Origin: Siphonodentalium dalli
Lineage: Eukaryota > Mollusca > Scaphopoda > Gadilida > Siphonodentaliidae
Assembly (NCBI GenBank): GCA_032622095.1
Contig: CP136069.1
Coordinates: 6,774,036 to 6,838,035 of the forward strand
DNA length: 64,000 bases
Direction of reading: 5' to 3'
Positions 46,791-58,489 of the stretch are shown here, piece after piece. A program made the translations under genes and the position numbers. The number at the start of each line of letters is the position of its first letter. The first letter of the stretch is position 1. The notes below the pieces were generated by a model that was not told the DNA's origin, ran no database searches, and was given only the letters and a program-made list of their open reading frames with translations.

Positions 46791-47005
46791 AATAACAACA
46801 GACTGTCTGATGCCTGTGATCCCGAGGGGGTCCCACATGATTCGGTATGGGTTGACTCAAAACCATTATAAATATTTATATTACTTTGTAATAATATATA
46901 TGTTGCTGCGCAATTCAGACTATTGAATCGAGGCTGGCTTACCTTCAATTATATATGTTATATTATTGTGACAGAGTCACTAAGTAATATACATATAACA
47001 GAACA

Positions 47006-47895
47006 ATGGCAGACTTTGATAACCTCACATTTGATCCTGATATCAGAGCCGATGAGGATCCTCTTGACGGCAACAACCAGGCTGATACATCAAGAACTCC
47101 TGCAGTCGGCGGTTGATGACTATTATGGCGCCATGGCCAGAAGGGGACGAACACCAGCCCTTGGCCGCGCCCCTCAAAATTTGAGCTCGACACACGCGGA
47201 CAGATCCGATTAAAGGCATATCCCGATATCATTCTCACAAACACTCGTACCAGTGAGTCCCTAGCGATATCGACGATAGCCGGCCGGCGGGTCGGAAGTG
47301 CGGCCATCCGAGAAGACTTGGGATTTGCTGACTGGCGCCCAGAAGGAAGGGACGGGGCGCGATCAAAGACGATCACAGCCCATCAGACAGCAAGGAATGA
47401 ACTCGGCTGTGTGGCTTATGTTGCAGATAGTGTAGAGCTGCAGGACCTGGGGAAAACTGCAAAAGAGGCATCGGTTGTGGTAGGGCGAATGGAGACCATC
47501 TTCACAGATGCCGACATTGAAGAGATCATCGGAACTATGCATGACCCCCAACTAAACCTCCGCGAGATCAGGGGCTGGACAAGGCAATGCAGACCATTCG
47601 AGGCGAGTTGACCAACAACCTGGCCAAACTATCCGCATTGGATTAACACATCGCAGTGGAGAAGCGGAAACCGGATGAGGCAGACAGTGGGGCTGTCGAA
47701 GGGAATACCAGGCGCCGCATCGCAGAGCGATTGTGCAACATTGAAGATGAACGGGCCTCCCGCCTGGAGGATTCCCGGGTGGCCACCATGGTTCTGGCTA
47801 CGCGGCCGATTCAGGAACAAAAAGTGCAATTTTTAGCTCCATGCACGACTTCAGCCCAATTTTCGAAAATTGGGAGGGGCTGCGTGGTCGCGTGA
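47006..47895 (+). pseudogene. Broken protein-coding region of a mobile element
   Basis: The region looks once-coding but is disrupted. A first piece (ATG 47006) starts MADFDNLTFDPDIRADEDPL and stops at TGA 47114. A middle piece (about 47088-47213) lies in another frame and includes ELLQSAVDDYYGAMARRGR. A third piece (47180-47611), back in the first frame, has LKAYPDIILTNTRTSESLAI and VGRMETIFTDADIEEIIG. A fourth (47587-47895) shifts frame again, has a TAA at 47644 and includes RRRIAERLCNIEDERASRLE, a charged, probably helical tail. It then runs into the inverted repeat arm. Base use is more GC-rich than the surroundings. I associate this kind of protein with mobile elements of marine invertebrates but cannot name the family or function. 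Confidence 0.6.
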
Positions 47896-48482
47896 CTTTC
47901 CTACAGATGTCCGCTGGGTGGCACCGCACGAAAATACAAGGATTGCCGGGTGGCCACCGTGACTGGCTACGCAGCCGATTTAGTAACGAAAAGTGCTATT
48001 TTGACACCCCATGCATGACTTCAGCCCAATTTTCGAAAATTTGGAACGGGCTGCATGGTCGCGTGACTTTCTTAAAATTGGCCACTGGGTGGCACCGCAC
48101 GAAAATACAAGGATTCCGGGTGGCCACCATGACTCTGGCTACGCAGCCGATTTAGGAACAAAAAGTGCTATTTTGACACCCCATGCACGCCTTCAGCCCA
48201 ATTTTCGAAAATTTGGCAGGGGCTGCATGATCGCGTGACTTTCCTATATAGATGCCCGCTGGGTGGTACCGCACGAAAATACAAGGATTAGAAAAGTGCT
48301 ATTTTGACACCCCATGCACGACTTCAGCCCAATTTTCGAAAATTTGGCAGGGGCTGCATGGTGGCGTGACTTTCCTATAGATGCCCGCTGGTGGCACCGC
48401 ACGGAAATACAAGGATTCCCGGGTGATCACCGTGGCTCTGGCTACGCAGCCGATTTAGTAACAAAAGTGCAATTTTAGGAGA
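47770..48482 (-). repeat. Right arm of inner foldback: ~172-bp repeat, about 4 copies
   Basis: The inverse phrases CCATGCACGACTTCAGCCCA and GTGGCACCGCACGAAAATAC recur about every 171 bp (one copy shorter). The first copy overlaps the end of the broken coding region. Followed by GGGAACTGGGAACTGGGAAC near 48486. Confidence 0.9.
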
Positions 48483-48504
48483 ATAGGGAACTGGGAACTG
48501 GGAA

Positions 48505-51500
48505 CGGAATTCATGGAGCTAAAAAAGAGCATCGAAGTATCGAATACTCTAATTTTGATAGGAGTGCTATATATACGACCCACTTAATCCATTCACGTTC
48601 AAAACACTTATGTACAAGAAAAATAGAATGTTGAACGAATGTTGAGTGTTGAATGTTGTGCCAACTTCACACGAATGTTGAACGAATGTTGAATGTTCTT
48701 GCTGTTCAACATTCGCCAGCGAAAACCACACATGCTAGGCGTGGGCCCTTATATGGAGAATTAAAGTACTATCAGGGTACAATCCCTGCATATATGGGCC
48801 CGATCCGATCATGCGTATATGATGTGCCCCCCTCTCTCTCCACCGGAATTGAATAATTGCTCACAAATGAGCGTCGAAGTATCCAATACTCATTATGATA
48901 CGAGTGCTATGTATACGACCACTAAATCCATTCACGTTAAAACAATTTACGTACAAGAAAAATCGAATGTTAAAATTGCTCAAAAATGAGCATCGAAGTA
49001 TCGAATACTCTAATTTTGATAGGAGTGCTATATATACGACCCACTTAATCCATTCACGTTAAAAAAACTTATGTACAAGAAAATTCGAATGTTGAACGAA
49101 TGTTGAATGTTGAATGTTGTGCCAACTTCACGCGAATGTTGAACGAATGTTGAATGTTCTTTCTATTCAACATTCGCCAGCGAAAACCACACATGATAGG
49201 CGTGGGCCCTATGGAGAAATAAAGTACCATCAGGGTACAATCCCTGCATATATGGGCCCGATCCGATCATGCGTATATGATGTGCCCTCTCTCTCCCCCG
49301 GAATTGAAATTGCTCAAAAATGAGCGTCGAAATATCGAATACTCATTTTGATAGGAGTGCTATATATACGACCAACTAAATCCATTCACATTAAAACAAT
49401 TTATGTACAAGAAAAATCGAATGTTAAAATTGCTCAAAAATGAGCATCGAAGTATCGAATACTCTAATTTTGATAGGAGTGCTATATATACGACCCACTT
49501 AATCCATTCACGTTAAAAAAACTTATGTACAAGAAAATTCGAATGTTGAACGAATGTTGAATGTTGAATGTTGTGCCAACTTCACGCGAATGTTGAACGA
49601 ATGTTGAATGTTCTTTCTATTCAACATTCGCCAGCGAAAACCACACATGATAGGCGTGGGCCCTATGGAGAATTAAAGTACCATCAGGGTACAATCCCTG
49701 CATATATGGACCCGATCCGATCATGCGTATATGATGTGCCACCTCTCTCCCCCGGAATTGAAATTGCTCAAAAATGAGCGTCGAAATATCCAATACTCAT
49801 TTTGATAGGAGTGCTATATATACGACCAACTAAATCCATTCACATTAAAACAATTTATGTACAAGAAAAATCGAATGTTAAAATTGCTCAAAAATGAGCA
49901 TCGAAGTATCGAATACTCATTTTGATAGGAGTGATATATATACGACCCACTAAATCCATTCACGTTAAAACAATTTACGTACAAGAAAAATCGAATGTTA
50001 AAATTGCTCAAAAATGAGCATCGAAGTATCGAATACTCTAATTTTGATAGGAGTGCTATATATACGACCCACTTAATCCATTCACGTTAAAAAAACTTAT
50101 GTACCAGTATGTACAAGAAAATTCGAATGTTGAACGAATGTTGAATGTTGAATGTTGTGCCAACTTCACGCGAATGTTGAACGAATGTTGAATGTTCTTT
50201 CTATTCAACATTCGCCAGCGAAAACCACACATGATAGGCGTGGGCCCTATGGAGAATTAAAGTACCACCAGGGTACAATGCCTGCATATATGGGCCCGAT
50301 CCGATCATGCGCATATGATGTGCCCCCTCTCTCCCCGGAATTGAAATTGCTCAAAAATGAGCGTCGAGGTATCCAATACTCATTTTGATACGAGTGCTAT
50401 GTATACCACCCACTAAATCCATTCACATTAAAACAATTTACGTACAAGAAAAATCGAATGTTAAAATTGCTCAAAAATGAGCATCGAAGTATCGAATACT
50501 CTAATTTTGACAGAGGTGCTATATATACAACCCACTCAATCCATTCACGTTCAAAAACAAATGTACAAGAAAATTCGAATGTTGAACGAATGTTGAATGT
50601 TGAATGTTGTGCCAACTTCACGCGAATGTTGAACGAATGTTGAATGTTCTTTCTGTTCAACATTCGCCAGCGAAAACCACACACGATAGGCGTGGGCCCT
50701 ATGGAGAATTAAAGTACCATCAGGGTACAATCCCTGCATATATGGACCCGATCCGATCATGCGTATATGATGTGCCACCTCTCTCCCCCGGAATTGAAAT
50801 TGCTCAAAAATGAGCGTCGAAATATCCAATACTCATTTTGATAGGAGTGCTATATATACGACCAACTAAATCCATTCACATTAAAACAATTTATGTACAA
50901 GAAAAATCGAATGTTAAAATTGCTCAAAAATGAGCATCGAAGTATCGAATACTCATTTTGGTAGGAGTGATATATATACGACCCACTAAATCCATTCACG
51001 TTAAAACAATTTACGTACAAGAAAAATCGAATGTTAAAATTGCTCAAAAATGAGCATCGAAGTATCGAATACTCTAATTTTGATAGGAGTGCTATATATA
51101 CGACCCACTTAATCCATTCACGTTAAAAAAACTTATGTACCAGTATGTACAAGAAAATTCGAATGTTGAACGAATGTTGAATGTTGAATGTTGTGCCAAC
51201 TTCACGCGAATGTTGAACGAATGTTGAATGTTCTTTCTATTCAACATTCGCCAGCGAAAACCACACATGATAGGCGTGGGCCCTATGGAGAATTAAAGTA
51301 CCATCAGGGTACAATGCCTGCATATATGGGCCCGATCCGATCATGCGCTTATGATGTGCCCCCTCTCTCCCCCGGAATTGAAATTGCTCAAAAATGAGCG
51401 TCGAGGTATCCAATATTCATTTTGATAGGAGTGCTATGTATACGACCACTAAATCCATTTACGTTAAAACAATTTACGTACAAGAAAAATCGAATGTTAA

Positions 51501-52880
51501 AATTGCTCAAAAATGAGCATCGAAGTATCGAATACTCTAATTTTGACAGAGGTGCTATATATACAACCCACTCAATCCATTCACGTTCAAAAACAAATGT
51601 ACAAGAAAATTCGAATGTTGAACGAATGTTGAATGTTGAATGTTGTGCCAACTTCACGCGAATGTTGAACGAATGTTGAATGTTCTTTCTGTTCAACATT
51701 CGCCAGCGAAAACCACACATGCTAGGCGTGGGCCCTATGGGGAATTATAGTACCATCAGGGTACAATCCCTGCATATATGGACCCGATCCGATCATGCGT
51801 ATATGATGTGCCACCTCTCTTCCCCGGAATTGAAATTGCAAAAAAATGAGCGTCGAAATATCCAATACTCATTTTGATAGGAGTGCTATATATACGACCA
51901 ACTAAATCCATTCACATTAAAACAATTTATGTACAAGAAAAATCGAATGTTAAAATTGCTCAAAAATGAGCATCGAAGTATCGAATACTCATTTTGATAG
52001 GAGTGCTATATATACGACCCACTAAATCCATTCACGTTAAAACAATTTACGTACAAGAAAAATCGAATGTTAAAATTGCTCAAAAATGAGCATCGAAGTA
52101 TCGAATACTCTAATTTTGATAGGAGTGCTATATATACGACCCACTTAATCCATTCACGTTAAAAAAACTTATGTACCAGTATGTACAAGAAAATTCGAAT
52201 GTTGAACGAATGTTGAATGTTGAATGTTGTGCCAACTTCACGCGAATGTTGAACGAATGTTGAATGTTCTTTCTGTTCAACATTCGCCAGCGAAAACCAC
52301 ACATGCTAGGCGTGGGCCCTATGGAGAATTAAAGTACCATCAGGGTACAATCCCTGCATATATGGACCCGATCCGATCATGCGTATATGATGTGCCACTT
52401 CTCTCCCCCGGAATTGAAATTGCTCAAAAATGAGCGTCGAAATATCCAATACTCATTTTGATAGGAGTGCTATATATACGACCAACTAAATCCATTCACA
52501 TTAAAACAATTTATGTACAAGAAAAATCGAATGTTAAAATTGCTCAAAAATGAGCATCGTAGTATCGAATACTCATTTTGATAGGAGTGCTATATATACG
52601 ACCCACTAAATCCATTCACGTTAAAACAATTTACGTACAAGAAAAATCGAATGTTAAAATTGCTCAAAAATGAGCATCGAAGTATCGAATACTCTAATTT
52701 TGATAGGAGTGCTATATATACGACCCACTTAATCCATTCACGTTAAAAAAACTTATGTACCAGTATGTACAAGAAAATTCGAATGTTGAACGAATGTTGA
52801 ATGTTGAATGTTGTGCCAACTTCACGCGAATGTTGAACGAATGTTGAATGTTGAATGTTGTGCTAACTTCACGGACCCAG
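48505..52880 (-). repeat. Right arm: inverted 454-bp repeat family with a 1036-bp higher-order unit
   Basis: The same repeat as 27567-32800 in reverse orientation (AATCCATTCACGTT, CTCAAAAATGAGC, TGAATGTTGTGCCAACTTCA). Equivalent points lie at 49114, 49568, 50152, 50604, 51188 and 52224. Thus 49568 to 50604, 50152 to 51188 and 51188 to 52224 are each 1036 bp: a higher-order unit of one ~454-bp and one ~582-bp repeat. A private insertion, TATGTACCAGTATGTACAAG, marks units near 50098, 51134, 52170 and 52756. Confidence 0.95.
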
Positions 52881-52931
52881 GAAATATGGGTTGATAAAAA
52901 AATCGGACTTGGCACTGAAAGGGTTACACAC

Positions 52932-53280
52932 AATAAGATCTTCTCTTATTGCTCTTAAGCTCAATTCGATTTTCCCTTATTGTGCTTAAACGCAATTAGG
53001 GATGCTATAATTACATCCTTTATTGCGCTTAATTAATATCTCCCTCGTGAGATCACCCCTTTGCAAATAGTAGAATCTGGATAGGCCTACATGTGGATCA
53101 TCACCAATAAACTCCACCCATCAACTATGGACTATACTATTTGAACTACCATACAGGTAGTTTATGTAATGTGGCTAATTGCGCTTAATTGCAATAAGGA
53201 AGATTTTTAATTGTGTAATTAGAGATTCCTTACAGATAGAGATTCTTTATTGCGCTTATTAAGCTCAATTTTTATTAAAT
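52932..53280. repeat. TTAAGCGCAATT repeat block flanking the giant element
   Basis: TTATTGTGCTTAAACGCAAT, AATTGCGCTTAATTGCAATA and similar. The equivalent block on the other side is at 26707-26840, and the left boundary itself lies in ATTGCGCTTAACC. A right-end scrap of the AGGTACTC-family (ATTCGGATTATGCATCTTTAA) follows at about 53324-53344. Confidence 0.65.
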
Positions 53281-53467
53281 GTCAATTTGGCTTCCCATAA
53301 AGAAATAGTTGTTTGGGAGTGTTAATTCGGATTATGCATCTTTAACCGATTATAAGAACATTCTAAAAATCACAAATAATCATGAAAGTGTCAATGACAC
53401 TGTAGCTCAACTTCGAAAGGGAATAATTTCATGTGTTACAGTCAATGGAGTGATTAGGAATGTGGAA

Positions 53468-54370
53468 AGTTGAAAGGCCTAGTTATGCAAAGAGTAAAAT
53501 CCAAGATGGCCGCTGGCAGCCATGTTTTTTGCCGAATGAACCCAAAAAGACTCGTTCTCATTTACATGTCATTGTTAACATCCATGACAAATTTCATGAT
53601 GATCCGACCAAAGATACGACATGTGGCCCATGCCAAAGGATTTAGTCATGCAAAGAGTAAAATCCAAGATGACTGCTGGCGGACATGTTTTTTGGCCGAA
53701 CAACCCCAACATTACTCGTTCCCATCGACATGTCAATATTAACATCCATGACAAATTTCATGATGATCAGACGAACAGTACGACCTGTAGCCCGTGCTAA
53801 TGGATTGAATTTTGAAATCCAAGATGGCCACTTGCGGCCATGTTTTTTTGCAGAATGACCCCAAAATGACTCGTTCCCATCTACATGTCAATGTCAACAG
53901 CCGTGACAAATTTCATAATGATCAGACCAAAGGTAGGACATGTAGCCCGTGCCAAAGGATTTAGTCATACAAAAGAGTAAAATCCAAGATGACTGCTGGC
54001 GGCCATGTTTTTTTGCCGAATGACCCCAAAATGACTCGTTCCCATCTACATGTCAATGTCAACAGCCATGACAAATTTCATAATGATCCGATCAAAGGTA
54101 GGACCTGTAGCCCGTGCCAAAGGATTTAGTCATACAAAAGAGTAAAATCCAAGATGACTGCTGGCGGCCATGTTTTTTTGCCGAACGACCCCAAAATGAC
54201 TCGTTCCCATCTACATGTCAATGTCAACAGCCATGATGATCCGACCAAAGGTACGACCTGTAGCCCGTGCTAAAGGAAATTGTTGACGGATCACGCACAC
54301 ACACACGCACATACGGACGACAAAGCCATGGCAATAGCTCAAACTTTACAAAGTAAAGTTGAGCTAATAA
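53468..54370. repeat. ~165-bp tandem repeat, five copies
   Basis: AAAATCCAAGATGGCCGCTG-like phrases recur near 53497, 53660, 53812, 53978 and 54144, with GACTCGTTCCCATCTACATG and GACAAATTTCATGATGATCC in each. It ends in a CACACACACGCACA tract and CCATGGCAATAGCTC, then TTTACAAAGTAAA. Confidence 0.88.
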
Positions 54371-54582
54371 AGGAATTTCCGAAATTGGTGAATTATGTGA
54401 AATAAATTTGATAAAATTTTCAATTTATGGCTTTTGAGGGATGTTTATAATAATACAAAAACTACATTTTAAAAGTCTGCATTTTAATATCCATTTTGTA
54501 GATTTTAACATCTTGATGACAGAACAGAAAAGACTAGCTTCCAGTAGTATGCTATAGATTCAATGTTTAAATTGATAACTCT

Positions 54583-54980
54583 TTAACCCTTTGAGTGCCA
54601 GGTCGATTTTTGTATCAACCCATATACCCTGTGCCAATGCATTCTCTTATATATGCGAGTCGACCATAGGTCGCCGCGCATATATAAGAGAATGCATTGG
54701 CTTAACATATTAAAAATGATAAAATTGTCAAAGAATGTAGAAAAATATTATAAAAATTGTTTTTTTAGGCCAATGCATTCTCTTATATATGCGAGGCGAC
54801 CTATGGTCGACTCGCATATATAAGAGAATACATTGGCACAGGGCATAACTGTAACCATCACAATGTGGTCAATGAACCGGTTCCAATGATATCCATATTT
54901 GTATGGTGTTATTGAGACACACGGAAGATATTTTAGGCTGTTGAAGCTTTATTTGGGTGTTTTGTTTGGTAATGAGTTAA
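54583..54980 (-). mobile_element. Chimeric TTAA element (giant-element end plus CCCAACA-type body)
   Basis: The left end, TTAACCCTTTGAGTGCCAGG then TCGATTTTTGTATCAACCCA, matches the termini of the 25.5-kb element. The rest is an inverted copy of 16369-16750, with both ATGCATTCTC hairpins and a decayed GTTTGGTAATGAGTTAA right end. Two families have been joined. Confidence 0.7.
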
Positions 54981-55207
54981 GTGAAATTGTTGTAACTTGA
55001 TTTTAGACAAATGGTTAGTGGTTGTTTTATTCCAGTTTGTGTAAATTATTGTTACATCATAAAACAGCTTACCGTTGTACTTTATTGTGGGTTTATGTAA
55101 AATTGTATGGTCATTTTATATACCCCCCACCCCCCATCCGAACACCAGTTAGTCATTTCACTGTCAGTTACAACAAAAAGATCATAACTCTTTTTAGAAG
55201 GAAGTAC
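54981..55207. other. Spacer, no gene seen
   Basis: AT-rich, with a short C-rich tract near 55123. Confidence 0.4.
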
Positions 55208-55685
55208 TTAAAGGTACTCAACCCGTAAAGAGGGTCCCCATCTCAACAGATTCCAACAACAACAATCCGATCAGAGGGTCCTATATTACTATTGCTTTGG
55301 CTTTGGGTGTAAAAAATATTTGATTCGAGTCGAGGAACCCATCAAACAAAGCTCAGAGTTATTAGATATTGATTTTTGAAATCTGTTATTATTCTCGAGA
55401 TAAGTACTAATAACTGCCGTAATCTGCTCTGGATGTGTACTCAAAATCTATTCAAACAGACAAGGATGGATAACTATAAAATCAAGTGGTAATTTTAACG
55501 CAATTTTGACTGAGTTCTGGGCCAGATAGTATTCCCGATAATGAAAAATAATAGATTTCTAAAATCGATATCTAACAAATCTGAGCTTTGATGGGTGACT
55601 TCCTCGACTCGAATCAAATATTTTTGACCCCCGAAGCCATTGAAATAGTAATTGAGAGGAGTTTTATCGGGTTGAGTACCTTTAA
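55208..55685. mobile_element. AGGTACTCAACCCG-type TTAA element, complete copy
   Basis: TTAA at 55208 and 55682; ends TTAAAGGTACTCAACCCG and CGGGTTGAGTACCTTTAA are perfect 18-bp inverses. ATTTGATTCGAGTCGAGGAA occurs inverted inside, so the whole is a foldback. Confidence 0.87.
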
Positions 55686-56214
55686 CTCTATATATGAAAG
55701 GACAATGCATAGAGCAGCTGGTAATAGTTAAGTTTTTATGCTTCAAGATGCATGTTTCTTATGTTTTTTTCAATATGCTCTCCCCTACCCCATTTGTTAT
55801 GTGAAAATCCAGTGACATTCATTTGCATATTCAATGAAAGTTAATTTACTTTAAAGACATATTATGGACTTGTTCGGGTGCATGAAACTGATAAGATTTA
55901 TATTCGTAAAATAACTACTTTGAGCAAGATTATTCAATTATTTCTATTTGCTCACCCTACCTGAGTGTTTCACATCACTTTAATTATTCTGTTTTTCAAA
56001 CACTGCCCCCCTCGTTAAAAAATATGGCCCCTGTGTGTTTTTTTGTGGTCCACTGAACATAAAAATATAAATGATCCTGCTGCTTGGTGACCATAATTTT
56101 TGCTACTGTATTATGTAGATATATTTCAACTTGTATTTGATTCGTTCCTTTATTTCTGATAATATTACAGGTTTCTTCTTAAGAGTAATTGTTCTGCCTG
56201 AAAGGGTGTCTTGA
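55686..56214. other. No gene; diverged dispersed repeat
   Basis: AAAGACATATTATGGACTTG (55853) is a diverged inverse match to about 17990-18034. Nothing else is recognised. Confidence 0.4.
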
Positions 56215-56675
56215 TTGACCAATCAAACTATCTTATCAGACAGTCCCCATGTCATCAAGTTACAACAACAACAACACATTTCTTCAAAATATGCTTTATC
56301 AGAATCGATTAATTACAACAAAACAATGCTAACCGCTGTCAACTATGCTTTTAAACAATTTCACAAAACATGTATTTATAAACATGTTGTTTAACGAATA
56401 TGGCCATATTATCACTTGAGTATCAAATTTTTTTGCCATATTACCACTTGGTTTTAGAGTTATCCATCTTCATTTGCAATTTTGTCTGTGACTGTCGGTT
56501 TGAAATTTTTTTCTGGGCCACAAATAACTATACATTTCGGGGAAAAACAAATTTCAAAAATTTATATCTGATCATTGATGGGTGGGTTCCTCAACTCGAA
56601 TCAAATATTTTTTACCCCCTAAACCAAAGAAATAGTAATTTGGGAGCGCTAATTCAGATTATGCATCTTTAAACT
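56215..56675. mobile_element. Diverged AGGTACTC-family element
   Basis: It follows the family order: CATGTCATCAAGTTACAACA, TTTTAGAGTTATCCATCTTC, CTCGAATCAAATATTTTTTA, and the right end ATTCAGATTATGCATCTTTAA, the same variant end as at 53324. Confidence 0.6.
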
Positions 56676-56885
56676 ACATGATTAAACAATTATGCTATCA
56701 ATACACTTAGCTATAATAATGCTTATATAATTATACTGGACTATGAGAGGAAATGCAGTGCAAGTGGTATGTTTGTGAATAATCGAATGTCTTCCTTTAG
56801 TATGTGCTGGCGTAAGTGTGTATGGATTTTGAGAGGGAGTGTCTTGACACCAAAATAATATTATACGTTTAGTGTGTAAATATTT

Positions 56886-57012
56886 GTTGCCATTCATCGG
56901 AAAGCTCTCAGTGAGTGCTTTCCGATAAATGTCTACAAGCCATACTTCCGACTAATTCCTGAAAAATTACCCATAATTCTGCTGTGGTTAAGGAGTCGAT
57001 TATTTAGGGCAT
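56886..57012. mobile_element. CAGTAATGCCC MITE, truncated to the right arm
   Basis: It begins in the central TTGCCATTCATCGGAAAGCT and runs to AGGAGTCGATTATTTAGGGC. The left arm is missing. Confidence 0.7.
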
Positions 57013-57070
57013 TATGTATCTCTTTGTTAACATGTATTATATAGTTACCGGGGTAGAAATAATTATATTT

Positions 57071-57490
57071 GAATCGAAGACTCCTGTCCAGAAATGCTTC
57101 TATCGATTAATATTGATTTTATTTCGAATATTTTCTGGTCTAAAAATGTGTGGTTATCTAGCTAACGAACAATAGCGGTTACTGTTAACAGAGACCAGAA
57201 ATTTTATTGTGTATTTTTTGTCACAAATAAACATTAATCAGACTAGACTCATCGCGCTCATAACTATGGAATAAAACAATACAATCAATCAATCTGGGAC
57301 ACTTGACGTTCGGTCCGTAGCTATATGATCATAATAATGCTCTCTATCGATATATGGCATCACCCGAATGGTCTGTTCTAAAAATAGACCAATAAAGTGT
57401 CCCAATAAATCATCTCATTGCATAATAAAATATTGGAAATAAAATCAATATTAATTGATAGAAGCCTTTCCGCACAGTGGTCGTCAATTC
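57071..57490. mobile_element. 420-bp element with long inverted ends
   Basis: GCTTCTATCGATTAATATTG (57096) is inverted as CAATATTAATTGATAGAAGC near 57446, extending on both sides to about 60 bp of imperfect inverted repeat. A scrap of the same left end lies near 23745. Confidence 0.65.
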
Positions 57491-57578
57491 ATTATATTAT
57501 TATTTTATACACAAACAACTATTTCAAATTTGTTATTTAAAAAGATAATCCATCTTTAAATAAATTCTTGGCAATAAC

Positions 57579-57832
57579 CAAGCCTTGAAATAGTGTGTCT
57601 GTCATTTGCAGAATGAGGTCCCCAGAGGGTGAATTTAGTGATGCTACCCCGCATAGCGGGCTAGCATCACCAAATTCACCCTCTGGGGACCTCATTCTGC
57701 TTACACCTCAGCAGAATGAGGTTCCCAGAGGGTGAATTTGGTGATGCTAGCCCGCTATGCGGGGTAGCATCACTAAATTCACCCTCTGGGGACCTCATTC
57801 TGCAAATGACAGACACCCTATTTCAAGGCTTG
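57579..57832. mobile_element. 254-bp double-palindrome MITE with 8-bp duplication
   Basis: The ends are CAAGCCTTGAAATAG and CTATTTCAAGGCTTG. The flanks are GCAATAAC (57571-57578) and GTAATAAC (57833-57840), 7 of 8 identical. The element is one large palindrome whose two halves are each a palindrome (AGAATGAGGTCCCCAGAGGG against its complement, twice). An 8-bp target duplication suggests hAT-, P- or Merlin-type mobilisation. Confidence 0.85.
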
Positions 57833-57992
57833 GTAATAACAACGATCTAATATTGATAATATATATAGAAAAGTAATTATTTTGAGTCAAAGATGTCTTC
57901 TGTAAACATTCAGGTTAACAAGTTATCTTAAATAAAATTTAATAATTTAATTTAAATTTACTTTATGGCTCCAGCCATAAATTAAGTTAGGA

Positions 57993-58360
57993 ATTTCCAC
58001 GTACAAGACGCAATCAAATTAATATACCGATAGTGGATTGGGTAACGCATGTAAAAAATTATGTTGATACAGGGCGTGAACTCAATCCACTCACAGACTA
58101 TTCAATAAAATTATGAGTATCTGAGACTGTTATGCATATAATATAACATTTATTGGATACATATTTACCTGAAAACTGTAAAACAAAATATATTGATGAC
58201 AATTTAAGCTTTCTATTTTTGCATTCCAGCTTATCTGCCATATGTAACATTATTTCGTACTCGGCAGACTTTCAAATAATGGAAATCTGGTTACCTCATT
58301 CAACGAAGAAGAGAATATAGAAACCAACAACAACATTTGAGTACAGTACCACTTTAAATA
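57993..58360. repeat. Dispersed repeat shared with 16928-17345
   Basis: Same order of ATAGTGGATTGGG, TTATGTTGATACAGGGCGT and GAGTACAGTA. The spacer before it (57841-57992) shows nothing. Confidence 0.6.
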
Positions 58361-58489
58361 AGAAGTGATAAAATCAAAAACTATTATTATAAAAAAAAGT
58401 TCTTTATTGCATCATTTGACATGGAGTACTGTATACAAACAGCGAATATCACAGAGAATATTTATACATGTAATAATATACCGGTACCC

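Larger units (their letters stand above)
45157..48482. mobile_element. Inner foldback-like element with broken coding region
   Basis: Two arms made of the same ~172-bp repeat face each other (45157-46275 and, inverted, 47770-48482) around a 1.5-kb centre. That centre holds diverged repeats and a broken reading frame. The element is nested within the larger inverted structure. The class is not assigned. Confidence 0.6.
27430..52927. mobile_element. Candidate giant foldback element, 25.5 kb
   Basis: The left end (27430) reads TTAACCTTTTCAGTGCCAAG, then TCCAATTTTTGTATCA. The right end, read inwards on the minus strand from 52927, is GTAACCCTTTCAGTGCCAAG, then TCCGATTTTTTTATCA. Both continue, after a small hairpin on the left only, into CATATTTCC, GGGTCCGTGAAGTTAGCACA and the same ~454-bp tandem repeats in opposite orientation. 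The flanks are TTAA (left) and TTAC (right), so a target duplication is possible but imperfect. The centre (32.8-48.5 kb) holds other elements. No transposase was found. The alternative is a chance or recombination-driven inverted duplication of an older repeat block. Confidence 0.55.
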
